From Beta vulgaris subsp. vulgaris (Eukaryota > Streptophyta > Magnoliopsida > Caryophyllales > Amaranthaceae): DNA of 64,000 nt. The notes beneath the pieces are model-generated. The model worked only from the letters and a program-made list of their open reading frames with translations, did no database searches and was not told the origin of the DNA. Position numbers and translations under genes: made by a program. This document shows positions 13,383-26,064 of the stretch, one piece after another (the stretch's first letter is position 1; each line of letters begins with the position of its first letter). The stretch lies in contig NC_079206.1 in the NCBI RefSeq assembly GCF_026745355.1, positions 3,031,800-3,095,799 on the forward strand. The letters are read 5' to 3'.

Positions 13383-13677
13383 TGGTTGGAGTGTGTCAGA
13401 GCTCGTTGGTCCTTGAGGTGGTTGAGTGTAAAGTGTTCCTCATGGTTCCTATACTTGGGAAGAAATATGGCCTTGATTTGAGCATATTAATGCTTGATAC
13501 ACATTTCCAGGTTGTTGTCTAACTTGTCTTCCGATTACCAAAGGCCGATGTTTACTTGTTTGAGCTTGATGCTAGTAGTAATCACTAATCACTGTCTAAA
13601 CCACACCAAACAGCCACAACAGGAAGTTGTTTTTTTGTTAAAAAAACCTACTAATTAACCACAAAGAATAAAATTTA

Positions 13678-13978
13678 GGCCTTGTTTGGTTGAGCTTTTT
13701 GAGAACCGGGAAACGGATTCAGTAATCTGAATCCATTTTTCCTGGTTTGGTTCGGGTAGTAGGTTAACTATTAACGTTACTTAAGGGTTTTTTAACCCAA
13801 ACCTGTAAAATGTTACTCTCCAAATTAGAGGAGTAACAAAATTCTTTCCATTCTTTTACAAAGTGTTTCTTCTTCATTGAAATCAAAAACCCAATAAAAG
13901 AAACAATTATTATTACCATTCTTCCTCTATATCTGATTCCATTCCTTTTCCATTCCACTATTTGAACCAAACATCCCT
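13678..13978. mobile_element. Tourist/PIF-like MITE, about 301 bp
   Basis: Ends GGCCTTGTTTGGTT and AACCAAACATCCCT are imperfect inverted repeats. The 3-bp target duplication TTA lies at 13675-13677 and 13979-13981. No coding content. Confidence 0.5.
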
Positions 13979-14317
13979 TTAGATTTCATTCCTCTATTTG
14001 ATCCAAGCACCCCTTTAGATTAAAAAAAATTCAATGTAACCCCTAAAGGGGACTCGAAGGAACAATTATTGACTGCCCCTTGCTCTCTTTATCTGCCTTT
14101 TTTAGTTCGAGAAAAGTAAGCAGCCCCCGTGGGAGACGGTACTGCATTGCATTTTAATAAAGGCTAACCTTCTTTTGTTTTAAACTGAAGTCAGTACTGC
14201 TACCGCTTTTCAAGAAGTTCGGGAGCCATCAAATATCCCATCTTATAGATTAGATTTTACTATCACTATTGTTGATGCTCTACTACTATCCTATGAATTC
14301 TCAAACAACGCTAAATA

Positions 14318-14422
14318 CTAGCATATACGACATAATGAGAGTTTTAAAACTTTAATGGATGTTCTTGAATTTAAGATATTAATAGCATATACGACATAAT
14401 GAGAGTTTTAAACTTTAATGGT
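14318..14422. repeat. Short direct repeat, two copies
   Basis: The word AGCATATACGACATAATGAG, continuing into a GTTTTAAACTTTAATGG-type end, occurs at about 14318-14359 and again at about 14382-14422, nearly identical. Unit spacing is 64 bp. Confidence 0.7.
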
Positions 14423-14837
14423 TATTTATGTTTTGCCAATGACAGATTCACGCTAAAGAATGGAACAAGGAACAAGAAGTGTTTCCGTTATCGTCAAACA
14501 CACCTTTCTAGTTAGATGCACACTCTCTTCAAGAAAAATGCACGCAACAAAAAGTTGCACATTTAGCATAAGAAATTAAGAATGTATGTTCATTAGAAAA
14601 TAGATGCAAAATATTATATTCATCTCTCTTTTCAGTAGACCTAAAACTTAGTCGGTTTCTAAAAGTGTTACAATGAGTAAATTGACACTATTCATGACTA
14701 AATTTAACTCTATTTTATCTATTGTATAAAGAAAAACATAGTCGAATAGCTTAAGTAGGATCTTGTTAAATTCGTCTCAATTTATACATTCAATATATCA
14801 GTTTTTTTTATAATTTTACTAGTGCAATTAAATATTA

Positions 14838-15595
14838 GGGCTGGCAAAAACTGACCCAACTTGATAATCCGACCTGAAAATTCTGGGTTTGGGTTGAGAT
14901 TCTCGACCTGAAAAAAATGGGTCGACCCAACCCGACCCGAAAATATAATGGGTTAGGTTCAGGTTGACCTTTTGAACCTGAAAATAACCCGAAATGACCT
15001 GATTTAAAAATAATTTATATTATGGTAGGTTAGCCCTTAGCCGGCTAGGTTATAATATTGGGCCAAGCCCAACTCACTTCAAAGTTCAACTTGAAAATTT
15101 CGGCTTTGATTGTTGGAACTTAAACATGTTACATGAATAGTACCTTCTGAATTAAGCTGGCAGTTTCTTTTACCCTTGGATATTTAGGGGGCGTTTGGTT
15201 CATGAAGGGGAAAGGGAAAGGGTTTAAGAAAGAGAAACTAGGAGAAAGGAAAAGAAAACCCTTTCTTAAAGAATGTTGTTTGGTTTGAAAACTCATCTTC
15301 CTCCCATTATTTTTCCTCACATTCTTCCCCTATCTATAATGATTATATATATACTTATTTCATTTTTCTTAATTGCAACATTAATGTTTTCACACTTGTC
15401 GAGACATTATTTTGAGTATTAACATCTTTAGTTACATATTTGTAAATACTATGCAAATAGATTTTTATTTCAGGTCATTTTGTGTTGATTTTGGGTCAAC
15501 CCGAAAAATATAAGGTCGGATTTGGGTTGAGATTTTCGCCCTAAAATATAAATCAGGTCAACCTGAAACTAACCCAATCTGACTTACGTAAAAAG
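14838..15595. mobile_element. Possible hAT-type non-autonomous element, low confidence
   Basis: Begins near AGGGCTGGCAAAAACTGACC and is dense in CCGACCC / GGGTTGGG-type words on both arms, the pattern of hAT-derived MITEs. It is interrupted by a fragment starting GGGGGCGTTTGGTTC near 15188 and by the first copy of a 133-bp repeat. I could not find a target duplication. Confidence 0.3.
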
Positions 15596-15767
15596 TGAAT
15601 ATAATACTTGTTTAGGAATGGATGAAGTATTTATCTATCTATAATGATTATATATATACTTATTTCATTTTTCTTAATTGCAACATTAATGTTTTCACAC
15701 TTGTCGAGACATTATTTTGAGTATTAACATCTTTAGTTACATATTTGTAAATACTATGCAAATAGAT
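15330..15767. repeat. 133-bp perfect direct repeat (15330-15462 and 15635-15767)
   Basis: Both copies read identically from CTATCTATAATGATTATATA to ACTATGCAAATAGAT, separated by 172 bp. The internal words match a decayed Stowaway element, whose remaining part continues to about 15895 after the second copy. Confidence 0.9.
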
Positions 15768-16139
15768 ATTTAGAATGTATCCACTCAGACGAATTAAATA
15801 AAATCTCATATGAGTATATTTTTTCTTACCTAATATTCATTATGAAGGTCAAGGTTGAACTATGAATAATGAAAAAGTCAAAATATTACCATTAAAAAAG
15901 AGCGAAGAAAGTGTATGCTATGTAAACTATCTAATAAGCTAATAAACTTATGAAATGATGCCAATGGAAATATGAGAGATTTAATAACGGTTCTTTATAT
16001 TAGTATAGAGGATCAATAATAATCTTATTATCTAAAATGCTGAGAAGTCCTGCATGATCAAATTGTGCTCAAATCATGCCCATTGTTTTGCTAGCAAACA
16101 GAAACATACATCTACATTTTTATTAAAAAAATTAGAGAC

Positions 16140-16500
16140 TTCAAATGATTTCTGTTCCGGTATTGGAAACGGTGACGGACCCAAGGAGTGTTCGACAATG
16201 AAAGGGGATATCCTCGGGGTGGTTGTGAGGAAACCCCCTCTAACGCTCAAGTCAGCTAATGCCCGATAGGAATATAGAGAGAGAAAGCTTAGAGAGAGAT
16301 AAGCTATTTTTAGTATGAGAGAGAATGTACCTGCAGGAATAGTACTATTCACCTGTTTATAGGCGTACTATTCATCTGACAAGATAGGTAATCCTTTGAC
16401 ACGTGTATGGCTGTGATGAATCTTTCATAGGGAAGATTCCCTTTGTTTTGTCCTCTTCGGTGGCCGTGACGGCAGTCCCGACCCTTAAGTAAGTAGAGGA
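16140..16500. repeat. Possible LTR/LARD fragment
   Basis: Contains CTCGGGGTGGTTGTGAGGAA and CTCTAACGCTCAAGTCAG followed by AGAGAGAGAAAGCTTAGAGA. The GCTCAAGTC word with a following GAGAGAAAG tract recurs near 23970 and, weaker, near 40860. These look like pieces of a dispersed non-coding LTR-like repeat. No boundaries could be fixed. Confidence 0.3.
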
Positions 16501-16769
16501 TATTTAATTTGTTTGGTGCAAGCTCACGTCTTAGACTTCTGCTACCGGCCATTGTATTTGTGCGTTAGCACACTTGGGTATTACCCATACAATTTCTATA
16601 TAAATTTTTATCATTATCATAGGATGGGAATGTCTATCATCGAAATGGTTGCTAGGGCACTAAATTTACATGATTTAATGCCCAATTCGATTTTACTTGG
16701 ACTAGCACTGTTGCATATATTCTTTAAATAGGTAAGATGAAGTGTCTTACTAAACCACGACCTTTTATG

Positions 16770-17240
16770 AAAACTCTACAAAGTAGAGTTGAATCTTGAC
16801 CATAAATTATACTTCCTCCGTTTCTAAATAAGTGCAACACTTCTTGTTTTCACGTTTGCCAATGCATTATTTTAACCATTAATATCTTCAATAATCAATA
16901 AGTAAAAATTACAAAAAGTTGATATTAAAAAAATTCACATTCAGACAAATCTAACAAGATCCCACATGACTATGTTTTTCCTAAAATGCAAATCGTCAAA
17001 GCTAATTAAAGATCAAACTGTGGATAGTAAACACTATGCAAATGTTGCACTTATTTAGAAACGGATGAAGTAAAATCAAGGGCTCATAATTAGTGGGAAA
17101 GAAAAAGATATAGCAGGTTATTCAGAGAAAAGATAAGGGGATTTTTGGGAAAGAAAATGCAAGCTTTTGATTTCTTAATCAACGACTGATATTTAACAAA
17201 CTCTACCGTGTAGAGTTATTTTGAAACTCTAGAGGATGTG
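16770..17240. mobile_element. MITE with AACTCTAC-type inverted ends, split by a Stowaway
   Basis: Left arm AACTCTACAAAGTAGAGTT and right arm AACTCTACCGTGTAGAGTTA, then GAAACTCTAGAGG, match the uninterrupted copy at 22985-23222. The Stowaway at 16810-17072 splits it at a TA. Confidence 0.6.
16810..17072. mobile_element. Stowaway MITE with near-perfect 29-bp inverted repeats
   Basis: Left end ACTTCCTCCGTTTCTAAATA continues to GTGCAACA. The right end reverse-complements to the same with a single mismatch (ACTTCATCCG). TA is duplicated at both sides. 263 bp, non-coding. Confidence 0.85.
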
Positions 17241-17655
17241 AACACCTACTTCACTATCTCGACCTCTCGAACTATCGCAGGCAAAATAAGCATGGGACCA
17301 CAACTAGTCCAAATATAGAAAAAAAAAAAAATACAAGTAGCAGAACATGTTGATGAAAAAATAATAAATTAAGCCCATAGTCACTCAACGACAAAAAATG
17401 GGTCTTAGCAGCCATTATAGACAACGGGCAAAGCCTCAAAGTCAATAGTAATCTAAGATTTGATCTGGCAATTTGGATTGGACTCAATAATTGCATCAAA
17501 GGAGATGTACAGTTGGTGTAGCCCATATACCTCCAGAAAAGAGAAACAAATATAAAAGGGCCCATGTGATATAAAAGGAAGATAAATAAAGCCCTTAATT
17601 ATATTAATTTTACCACTTTCTTGAAGGAAAAGTGTTTACTTTAGTGCTTAATTAT

Positions 17656-17859
17656 TATTCCCTTCATTTCAAAATATAAGGCATGTATGATGTTTGAGAT
17701 CGAATTTTATCTGTTAATTACTTTCAATTTACGTGGATAAAAAATTTAAAAAATTAATGTTATTATAGTATTTTTATTTATCATATTATGAGAGATATTT
17801 ATGATCAAAGTAAATTTTCGTAAAACGTGAATGTTTTATATTTTGAAACGGATGGAGTA
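17656..17859. mobile_element. Stowaway-type MITE
   Basis: Left end CCCTTCATTTCAAAATATAA and right end TTATATTTTGAAACGGATGG are inverted repeats, flanked by TA. About 204 bp. Confidence 0.7.
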
Positions 17860-18144
17860 TCATCTTTGTTTTCTATTTTCAATTTTTTTTCAAAAACCAA
17901 GAATAAAAATATGAAACTAAAATAGTTTTTAATTTTTTGTTGTCAGTTTTCAAATTTGACATATTTAGTATAGAAATAACTAATTTGAAGTTTATTATAC
18001 CCCTTATATCATATAGCTTCATGTTTATAAAATCAAAAACCAAAAACAGATGGTAATGCCGATGAAACCTAAGCATATATTTTTAAACCTTTGCTAAACA
18101 AAATTGATGAATATGGTAATTAATTAAAGGCATTATATTCATAA

Positions 18145-18175
18145 CTAGTTTTAAGACCCGTGCATAATGCACGGG
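18145..18175 (-). mobile_element. Helitron 3' terminus (minus strand)
   Basis: On the minus strand a perfect hairpin CCCGTGCATTATGCACGGG (18175-18157) is followed by TCTTAAAACTAG ending at 18145. The next base is T. Hairpin plus CTAG next to T is the canonical Helitron 3' end. The 5' end, at higher coordinates, was not found. Confidence 0.6.
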
Positions 18176-18488
18176 AGTATTTATTGCTTTATTACATATT
18201 TAAAGGAAGTCACATAATAACATTGATTTAACTTCCCGTATTACACTAATATTGGCACTCAGCCATACACCTCCTTCCAACAGTCCCAATCACCCCTTCT
18301 CTCCATCTCTCTCTATCTCTCTCTTTCTTGTCGTCATGCACCATCACTTCTCACCACCTCATGGCACTCAATGGCCTCCGATTATGTATAATATTATAAT
18401 ATTTTGATTTTATAGTAATTTACGAAAAGATTTCTTGCTTGTCAATTATTCATTTACAACACAAATGATTTACGATTTCGAGTCATTT

Positions 18489-18492
<4 letters not shown>

Positions 18493-18581
<89 letters not shown>
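18493..18581. repeat. (TA)n microsatellite
   Basis: Almost pure TA dinucleotides for about 88 bp with a single phase slip (ATATTATA) in the middle. Confidence 0.95.
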
Positions 18582-18584
<3 letters not shown>

Positions 18585-18670
18585 GTTCCTTTGATGCTAA
18601 AAAAGATATTTTAGAAGTTCTTGCTAATTCTTTTTTCTAATTTCATGTAGTTCTTGCTTGCTTATACTCA

Positions 18671-18790
18671 GACCTGTTCTCCTCAATTTATTTTCAGTTC
18701 AGTTCAGCTCTGGACGATAATACTTTTACTCTCACATATCACTATTCAGTTCAGTTCAGTTCAGCTGTTTTATGCCGAAGAGAACATGCA
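18671..18790. mobile_element. TTCAG-repeat Tourist-like MITE, short copy
   Basis: GACCTGTTCTCC at one end and AGAGAACATGCA at the other are inverted repeats. TTCAGTTCAG arrays lie just inside. TCA at 18668-18670 and 18791-18793 fits a 3-bp target duplication. 120 bp. Confidence 0.65.
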
Positions 18791-19553
18791 TCAACTCTCC
18801 ACTTTATTTTTACCAATGATGCAACTCCTTCGATTAAATAAATCCTATAGCAAATAAACCCACTACCCACAACCTATCACATTTGAACATGGAGATGTAA
18901 ATAAACAGACGAAGGAATTAATATTAAGTGTAAGATTTGTGGTGGAACCTAGTTTAGAAGTTGTTTGCCTCTTATAAAATTATTTCAGGCGTTAAAAAGG
19001 CAATGATTTTGATAATCCGAAATTAAGGTTGATTGGGGATTAATGAGATTCCCAAAATTTAAGTTGACTGAGAATTTCAAATCCTTAACATAAATTACGT
19101 TTTCCATATCAATCAAATAAATCAAAAAGGCAAAGATTTAGTATTGATTATATACATAGAGATTTGATGATAGTAATTGCCTAATTTAAACCTAAAATCA
19201 CTCAAATTAACCATAATCTTGGTTGATTTGCTCAAATCTCTCCCATTCGAATTTCATTGTGCCACCTATTTATTCCTTAAGAGCAAAAAATTGGTGTTTA
19301 ATTGACACATAGGATTTTTATGACCCTGTCTACATTCACCTAAGCAATTTTTTCAACCTTTATATAATATAAAAATGTGTAGCAATTGTGTCTGTCAGCA
19401 AACTAACATTAATGACAGTTTTATTGGGTGGCATAGAAGTAACAGTTGGATGATTAGGTGTTAAAGTTATAAATATGGTGCATAAAAATATTGCCGAGTA
19501 AAAAGAAAAATAAGAAAGTAAGGATATTTCTATTAATTTAATAAGTCATGTTA

Positions 19554-19774
19554 GAGTCTGTTCTATTCGGCATAAAACAACTGAATTATACTGATGATTG
19601 CAATTAAACTGAACTGATTGTAACTGATCTGAAATGAACTGATTGCAACTAAACTGAATTGAATTGAATTAAATCATAACTAATAGTAATGATAATAATT
19701 TAGGAACTGAACTGATTGGAACTAAATTAAATTGAACTAAACTGAACTGAAAATAAGATGGGGAGAACAGTCAC
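19554..19774 (-). mobile_element. TTCAG-repeat Tourist-like MITE, reverse orientation
   Basis: Begins GAGTCTGTTCTATTCGGCAT and ends GGGGAGAACAGTCAC, reversed relative to the other copies. It holds many CTGAACTGA words. TTA target duplication at 19551-19553 and 19775-19777. 221 bp. Confidence 0.75.
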
Positions 19775-19777
19775 TTA

Positions 19778-22700
19778 GTAATTAAAGATTGATATTTTCC
19801 TTCATTTGAACTTACTATATGGTTGTATTATATAAATACCATATTTGATTAGTATTTGTTTTTTCATTTTTCAAAAGTTTTGATATGTAATAAAACTGAT
19901 ATAGATTCGCATATTAGTCCTCTCAAATTAATGTAATTTTTCATCTTTTATTTATTCAAGTATGCAATAGACATAAAATATAACAATTCATTGAAATGAA
20001 GAAAGGTGGTAAAAATATACACCGAAAAAGAAGCAAATTATTGCTTAAAAAAAGTAACTGAAATATCTTGAACAGTGCAAATAACCATTTCTACATCCAA
20101 CAAAACAACTCCTCAAAAAATATTAAGGGGCTTGTATAGATTTAAAGAACTGCATGTATTATGCATAACAGTGCATGAGATCCTTTTATTTAATTAGGTA
20201 GTGATAATAGTAGTACATAAGATTGTGTCTTTCACTTGGTGTATGATCACCAAAGTTCCTCGAGATCATATTGCTAAAAGATGCTTAGCTACTATGACTT
20301 TTTTTTTTTAGTCAAATAATATATTGGGACGATAATTATATAGTTTGTCTAAAAATTGAAGAGTAACTAAAAAATAATAACAAACATATATTAAACACAT
20401 ATACATTAAGATAAACACACCATAATATCTTGCATAACGCACGGGCATATTACCAATTTGTATATATATAAATAGATAGATAGGTTGACACATGAATCAT
20501 AAAAAGTGAAGTTTTGATGCTTTCAATTTACAAATTGGTCATTATTATGTTTCTTAAGCAACAAAACGTTAAGTCTTGTTACACTATTGATCCATTTAGC
20601 CATTTTATGGATGGCAAGCAAATAATTTATTACCGAAAGTTTAATTTTAAAAAATTGTATCACATCTTTCGTGTAAAGCATCATATTAAGATAATTTACT
20701 CAAGGTGGAACTTAACAATTTTTTTTAATATGTTATTGTTCTAACGTCCAACTTTATATGTTTATTCTATAAGCCCTATGTGTTTATATTCTCTCTTAGA
20801 AAATGGGAGTTTTGCACTATTCACATACAAAGTAAATCTATCTAATTCTTTCATCGTGACCATGATAAATCTATATTTCAATATTATCATTACCTCGCCA
20901 TTTTATACGCACAATGATGGTTATTAATGTCAATTACTTAAACAATCGAATAGTTCTAATATATAATGTTCAATTCATTATAAATCAATTCAATCGAAAT
21001 CAACTCTAATAATTTTGATAAGTCAAATCAATTTAGTTAAACCAAATTTATGTGAACAATCTATACTATTATCTAAAATAAAATCCGAAATCCTACGTGT
21101 CAAGCTCACAATAACCGATCACTAAGTCATTGACATCTTTAACATGCTTGGCAATTTGAGGATCCATGATTTATGTGTTGATAATAATGGAATTTCAAGA
21201 GAGAAAAATAAAGAAAAGGAGAGAGCCGAAAATTATATTTTGATGTGAATTGAAAAACAATAGAGCTAGACTATATATAAAGAGATGGATATGTAGTTGG
21301 GGACAAATTTTTTTGCCATTTGATGTGTCTTTTGCAATAAATTTAGGAGGTTATTGTTTTTATTGAAATGATGATGAAGAATTTATATGGGTCAAAGTAT
21401 TAGAATTGAACTATCAATGCATCATCAAAACCAATACATTGGACAAAGTAGTTAATAAATTGATAATGACATAAGAGAAAGAGAAATAAGTACATAGAAA
21501 AAAAGGCATAAAGATGTAAATCATCTTATTACAACTACATACTAAAAATAAATATGAAACAAAATAAATTAAAAACGTTATCGATAATAAAAATGTTATA
21601 TGACAACTACATAGTGACTTTAATTACTACGTTTTAATCAATTGAAAGATAATCAACCAATACTTTGTTGTTAACGCCACAACATTCCGTATTGTTTAAT
21701 CAAAATCTTCAAAATACTCATCATCAATCTTGTAAGCTCTTGATGGAATGCATTGTAGATCATATAACATCATGTTCGAAAAATCAAAATACGGACGATA
21801 ACCATGTATTGTTGTCTTAACGTCTTCAACATAAGCCCAAACTTCATTGCGTTTATTAAAATGATATGTAAACATAAACATGGCCTCCACGAAAAAGAGT
21901 TAAAACCATAGATTCAATATCTGAAAAATTCGAATATTCAACTTTAGCGGACAATTTTTTGGATGGATTCTCTGTTTCTATTATGTTTAGAGGAGAACAT
22001 ACATAATATTGATGTAGAGATAGGGGAAGAAGTTGACATCAATATGCAAATTGAAAATCCGAATATGAGTTGGGATGTTTGAAGAGAAAACGACACTATT
22101 TATACAAAAAAATGATACGTTTATTTTGCATATTTACGTTATTTAGGTAATTAGTATCCAAAATTATGGTTGATTGACAATCAGAATAACTATTGATTGA
22201 TTGATTGGTAACATAATTTCGGATAGTATCAATTTAAATTAACTGATTGATTGACAATTACCATTAAGGGAGGCAATAATTAAGATTGATTGATAATTTA
22301 AATTACTTCCCGTATTTAGTTGGTTAGTAAAATTTTCGTAAATACCCTATATGCATGACAATTAAAATTTTCGCCCAACACCAATATTAATTTGAATTTT
22401 GAATTATGTAATTGTACCCATAATTAACATCAATCACATTAATTTATAAATGGAATGTGCTTGATTTCCGGAAATCTCATATGATACCATGATATTAATT
22501 GCCTAATTTAAAAAATCAATCAAACACAAATCACGATTTTTTTTTGCATTTTTCATATAATTTTCGGCCAAAATATTTTGTATTGCCACGTGGACACTCT
22601 CATTGAGAGTTTTATTGTGAGAAACTCCAAGATTCATGTATTTTACCAAAGGCATGACACATCATTAATATTTAAGTTTGAAGTTTATACAAAAGCTTGA

Positions 22701-22984
22701 CACCTCAGCATTTTTAACATAGACATGACACATAAGCAAATCCTTATTGCTTTATAGTATTATATAAATTCATATCTATTTCTACATATGATAATTTTGT
22801 GCATCTTTATTTTGTCAGCTTAAGTATATCAGTTTGGTTTTGACGTCAGCTCTTGTCGAAGACGCCTGGGGCTTCAAGTGCGGTCTCCTGTTGGCTCAAT
22901 TTTAGCCAAATTCATGGTCTCTATATTAGAGGTGATACTTTGGTGATATGAATCCTTCAAGGTCTATCCTCTTGGCAGTGAGTC
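19778..22984. other. Gene-poor AT-rich stretch
   Basis: No gene supported. A Helitron-like half hairpin (GCATAACGCACGGGC) lies near 20430. A minus-strand open frame of 64 codons at 21890-21696 (HFNKRNEVWAYVEDVK and, near the end, YKIDDEYFEDFD) looks more protein-like than chance. It lacks upstream support and I do not recognise it. The GTGTCA-type words near 21100 and 22700 suggest it sits within a decayed repeat. Confidence 0.3.
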
Positions 22985-23222
22985 CGAATTCTCTAGAATT
23001 TTAGTGAAATTCTACAAAGTAGAGTTGTATCTGAGTCATATATTTTAAAATCAATGGCTCATATTGGTGGAAGGGAAAGATCTAAGGGTGGATTTTGATG
23101 AGATAGAATAAGGGGGTTTTTGAAAAGAGAATATACGAGTCATGGATTTTTTTATTCAATGGCTGATATTGCTCAAACTCTACCTTATAGAGTTATTTTA
23201 CAACTCTAGAAGATTGAAACAC
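22985..23222. mobile_element. MITE with AACTCTAC-type inverted ends, uninterrupted copy
   Basis: Left arm CTCTAGAATTTTAGTGAAAT then TCTACAAAGTAGAGTT. The right arm reverse-complements to TTCTAGAGTTGTAAAATAAC and so on. About 238 bp. It is the empty-site counterpart of 16770-17240. Confidence 0.6.
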
Positions 23223-25006
23223 CTTAGCCGTGGCATAAAATGTCAGCCTCCGCTTCCTTAGCTTGTTAAAAAAAGAGATAAAATTAGGTTGCGGAAGGGG
23301 GAAAAGCCTCCTACTAAGCAAGAGCATTAATGAACAAGGAATCACTTAACGTCTTAACTTAGGACAGCCAGCCCACTACCTATGGACATAACAAAGCTAA
23401 TCCTTCATCAGTGATTTACTCATAACCTATTTATCTATACTAATATATTAAAAAGCGCTACAAAATAAGAAATGATGTCACATGGTGCTTTCCTTTTTTC
23501 CCCTTAGAGTGTCTCACTCCATGTAATCTATGCACAATAAAATAATAGAAAATGTATGTGTTGTATAAGATTCAACCCCGTGAATCCGTGATCACAAGCA
23601 TATATATTAAAGTCTTAATCACTAAACCAAGTGATAATTGATATTATTATTTTTAAGTAAAATTTAATAAATGAAAAATGTAATTACTCGAATAGTAGCT
23701 CGAGACTTAAAACTAGTTATTATTTAATACACAAAATACCACGTCTTCTATGATAAACCATTATAAATGAGATGCTTTTGGAAACTATTATATTGGTGAG
23801 TTTTGCGGGTTCAGTTAGTGGGTTTGCAAAGATCCCATAAGCTCGATCTCAATTTTCCTTGTTTGTGCTTAGAAGAGTCTTAAAATCCGAGAAGGTCCAG
23901 AACTTTAAGGATCTTGATTTCGAGAGTCATGCAAAAGACAATTAAACTGGCTCGAGGTGTTTCTAGGAATATCACTCAGACGCTCAAGTCGGATGTAATT
24001 AAGGTAGAGAGATAAAGAAGTAATTGTAAAGAAATATACTCTACATTTGTTAGGTGAAAATTAAATACATGTTTATTAATGAGAGTCTGAGGCTGGTGTC
24101 TTTTATATATTGTTGGGATTCCCAGATACGAAAACCTAAAAGGGAACTTCTCATCCCTCTGGGTAAAGTGCATCCTTTTTCACGTAATGAAACTTTTGTG
24201 CCTTATGATTTTACGGGCTGATCCTTGATATATAGATCAGGCCAGGTTGACCATTTGGTGGGACCCACTTACTTATTTGTGGGCTCAAACCCTCATTTTT
24301 CCGTTATTTACCTAATAATCGCATTGTGAATCAACATTAATTAGTTTATCAAATTGCATGAACCTACGATTAAATAAAGTAAAAGGCATTCCCACGAGAA
24401 AAACTATTATATTGAACTCTTAGGGTTTGTCTGGTTTGATGGAAAACACTTTTCATAAATTATGGTTTTTGAAGAAACTATTTCTTGGTCAAAACTGCAA
24501 ATGAACTTTAGTTTCCAATGTTTCTTTTGACGGATAAGAAGGGGAAATTGCGAATGCTGGGAGTGAGAGAATTGAGGAAAGTATTTACAAAGAAATGAAA
24601 AACTATTTTCCACTTTAGTTTTCCTTTTAAAACCATCGTCCAACCAAACATCGAAAAATTAGGAAAATTGTTTTTCTAAAAAACATTCTCCTTCTAAGCA
24701 AACTATGCTTTAGTAGTTGAATAATGAGTTACAGTTGCCTATCAAACATAATAGAAGTCCACTATTATTTCGAGCTTCAATGTATGTTGTTTTAAACTAT
24801 TACTTTCTCTGTTCTAAAATAAATGAAACACTTACTATTTTAGGTCGTTTCTAAATAAATGAAACGATACTTTATTTGGTATTTACTAGTCTATAACTCT
24901 CTCCTCATCACATGATCCTTCTTTTGTTTTCTCTCTATATTTATCCTCTTTTAGATTCATGTGCCAAGGTGCTACGTTTCATTTAAAACAGAACGATGGA
25001 AATACA
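23223..25006. other. Gene-poor stretch with decayed repeats
   Basis: No gene supported. Contains an LTR/LARD-like segment around 23810-24250 and a MITE-like segment at about 24420-24660 with GTTTGTCTGGTTTGATGG and CCAACCAAACATCG ends. A Stowaway-like element lies at about 24801-25004, with ends TACTTTCTCTGTTCTAAAAT and TTTAAAACAGAACGATGGAA. Confidence 0.35.
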
Positions 25007-25126
25007 ATTTTTTATTTGATCCATATGAGTCACGAAGACAGTAAGAAGTACAAAGAAAGGAAAGGGGATTCAGACATATGACCTTGTTCATAGCACCTTA
25101 ATCTTAACTAGTAGGTCAAAACATCC
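25007..25126 (-). mobile_element. tRNA-derived SINE, minus orientation
   Basis: Read on the minus strand it runs from GGATGTTTTGACCTACTAGT, a mutated A box, through TGTCTGAATCC, a mutated B box, to GTGACTCATATGGATC and an A-rich tail. Same family as 12821-12945. Confidence 0.7.
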
Positions 25127-25797
25127 TTGATTTCGAGAGAAATATAAATTAAATAGGCTTTTCTAGCTCGAGGGACCCAAGGTCTTCTTGGAATATTCGT
25201 GTGTTCAATGTACTTTAATTAACTAATATTACCCTTTCAATAATGTGATAGATAATGGAGATAGTAAAGCCAAATTAACAGCTAAGTTGACACACATTTT
25301 GAGTTCAAGAAAGATAAACTATTTGGAACTTTTGTAGAATTCCATAAAATTAGGGTACACCACTGAAAACTCCATGACTGCTAAGATTTTGTGGGGTTAG
25401 TATTCACTTGATTTCATTGGACTTTTAAATAATCACCCCCTTGTTTTCCATATTGTCTCTGAATAATGTTTATAAAAACCCCTTTCTCTTTGTGTTCTAA
25501 ATTCTTGTGTCTATCTGTTTGTAAAAAACAGGTAATCTTCAACTTCCCCTCAAATCTGAAATCATAATCGAGTTATGCAATTGTATACTCTGAAAGTTTC
25601 TAATATTTTTGAATCTGATATATTTATCGTTTCGATTGTGATTTCATTTCTTTTTTTTTTTCTGAAGGTGCATTGTGATTTTGGTTTGCAGCCTGCAGGA
25701 CTTATAACAACTTACCATTGTTGATTTGTTGGTTCAGCAATAAAAGTTAGTGTATACTTTGCTTTTTATTCATATTGTTTTCACTTTCCTAAGCAAG

Positions 25798-26064
25798 TAC
25801 TCTTTTCGTTTCATTTTAATCTACACTTACACGTTTTAAGTATGTCAATGTAGAACTTTGAGAACATATATCTTTAGTTTTGTATTTGTAAAAATTATAA
25901 AAAGTACATATTAGTAAAATACATATTATGATGAATCTAACAAGATCCCACATGACTATATTTTGATCCGCATATAAATCACAAATGATGGTCAAAGTGA
26001 AATTTGTGAATAGTGTAAAGTATCAAAGTAAAAGTGTAACAATTAAAATGAAACGGTGAGAATA
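25798..26064. mobile_element. Stowaway-type MITE
   Basis: Ends TACTCTTTTCGTTTCATTTT and AAAATGAAACGGTGAGAATA are imperfect inverted repeats. Internal CAAGATCCCACATGACTATA is shared with the other Stowaway copies. About 267 bp. Confidence 0.65.
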
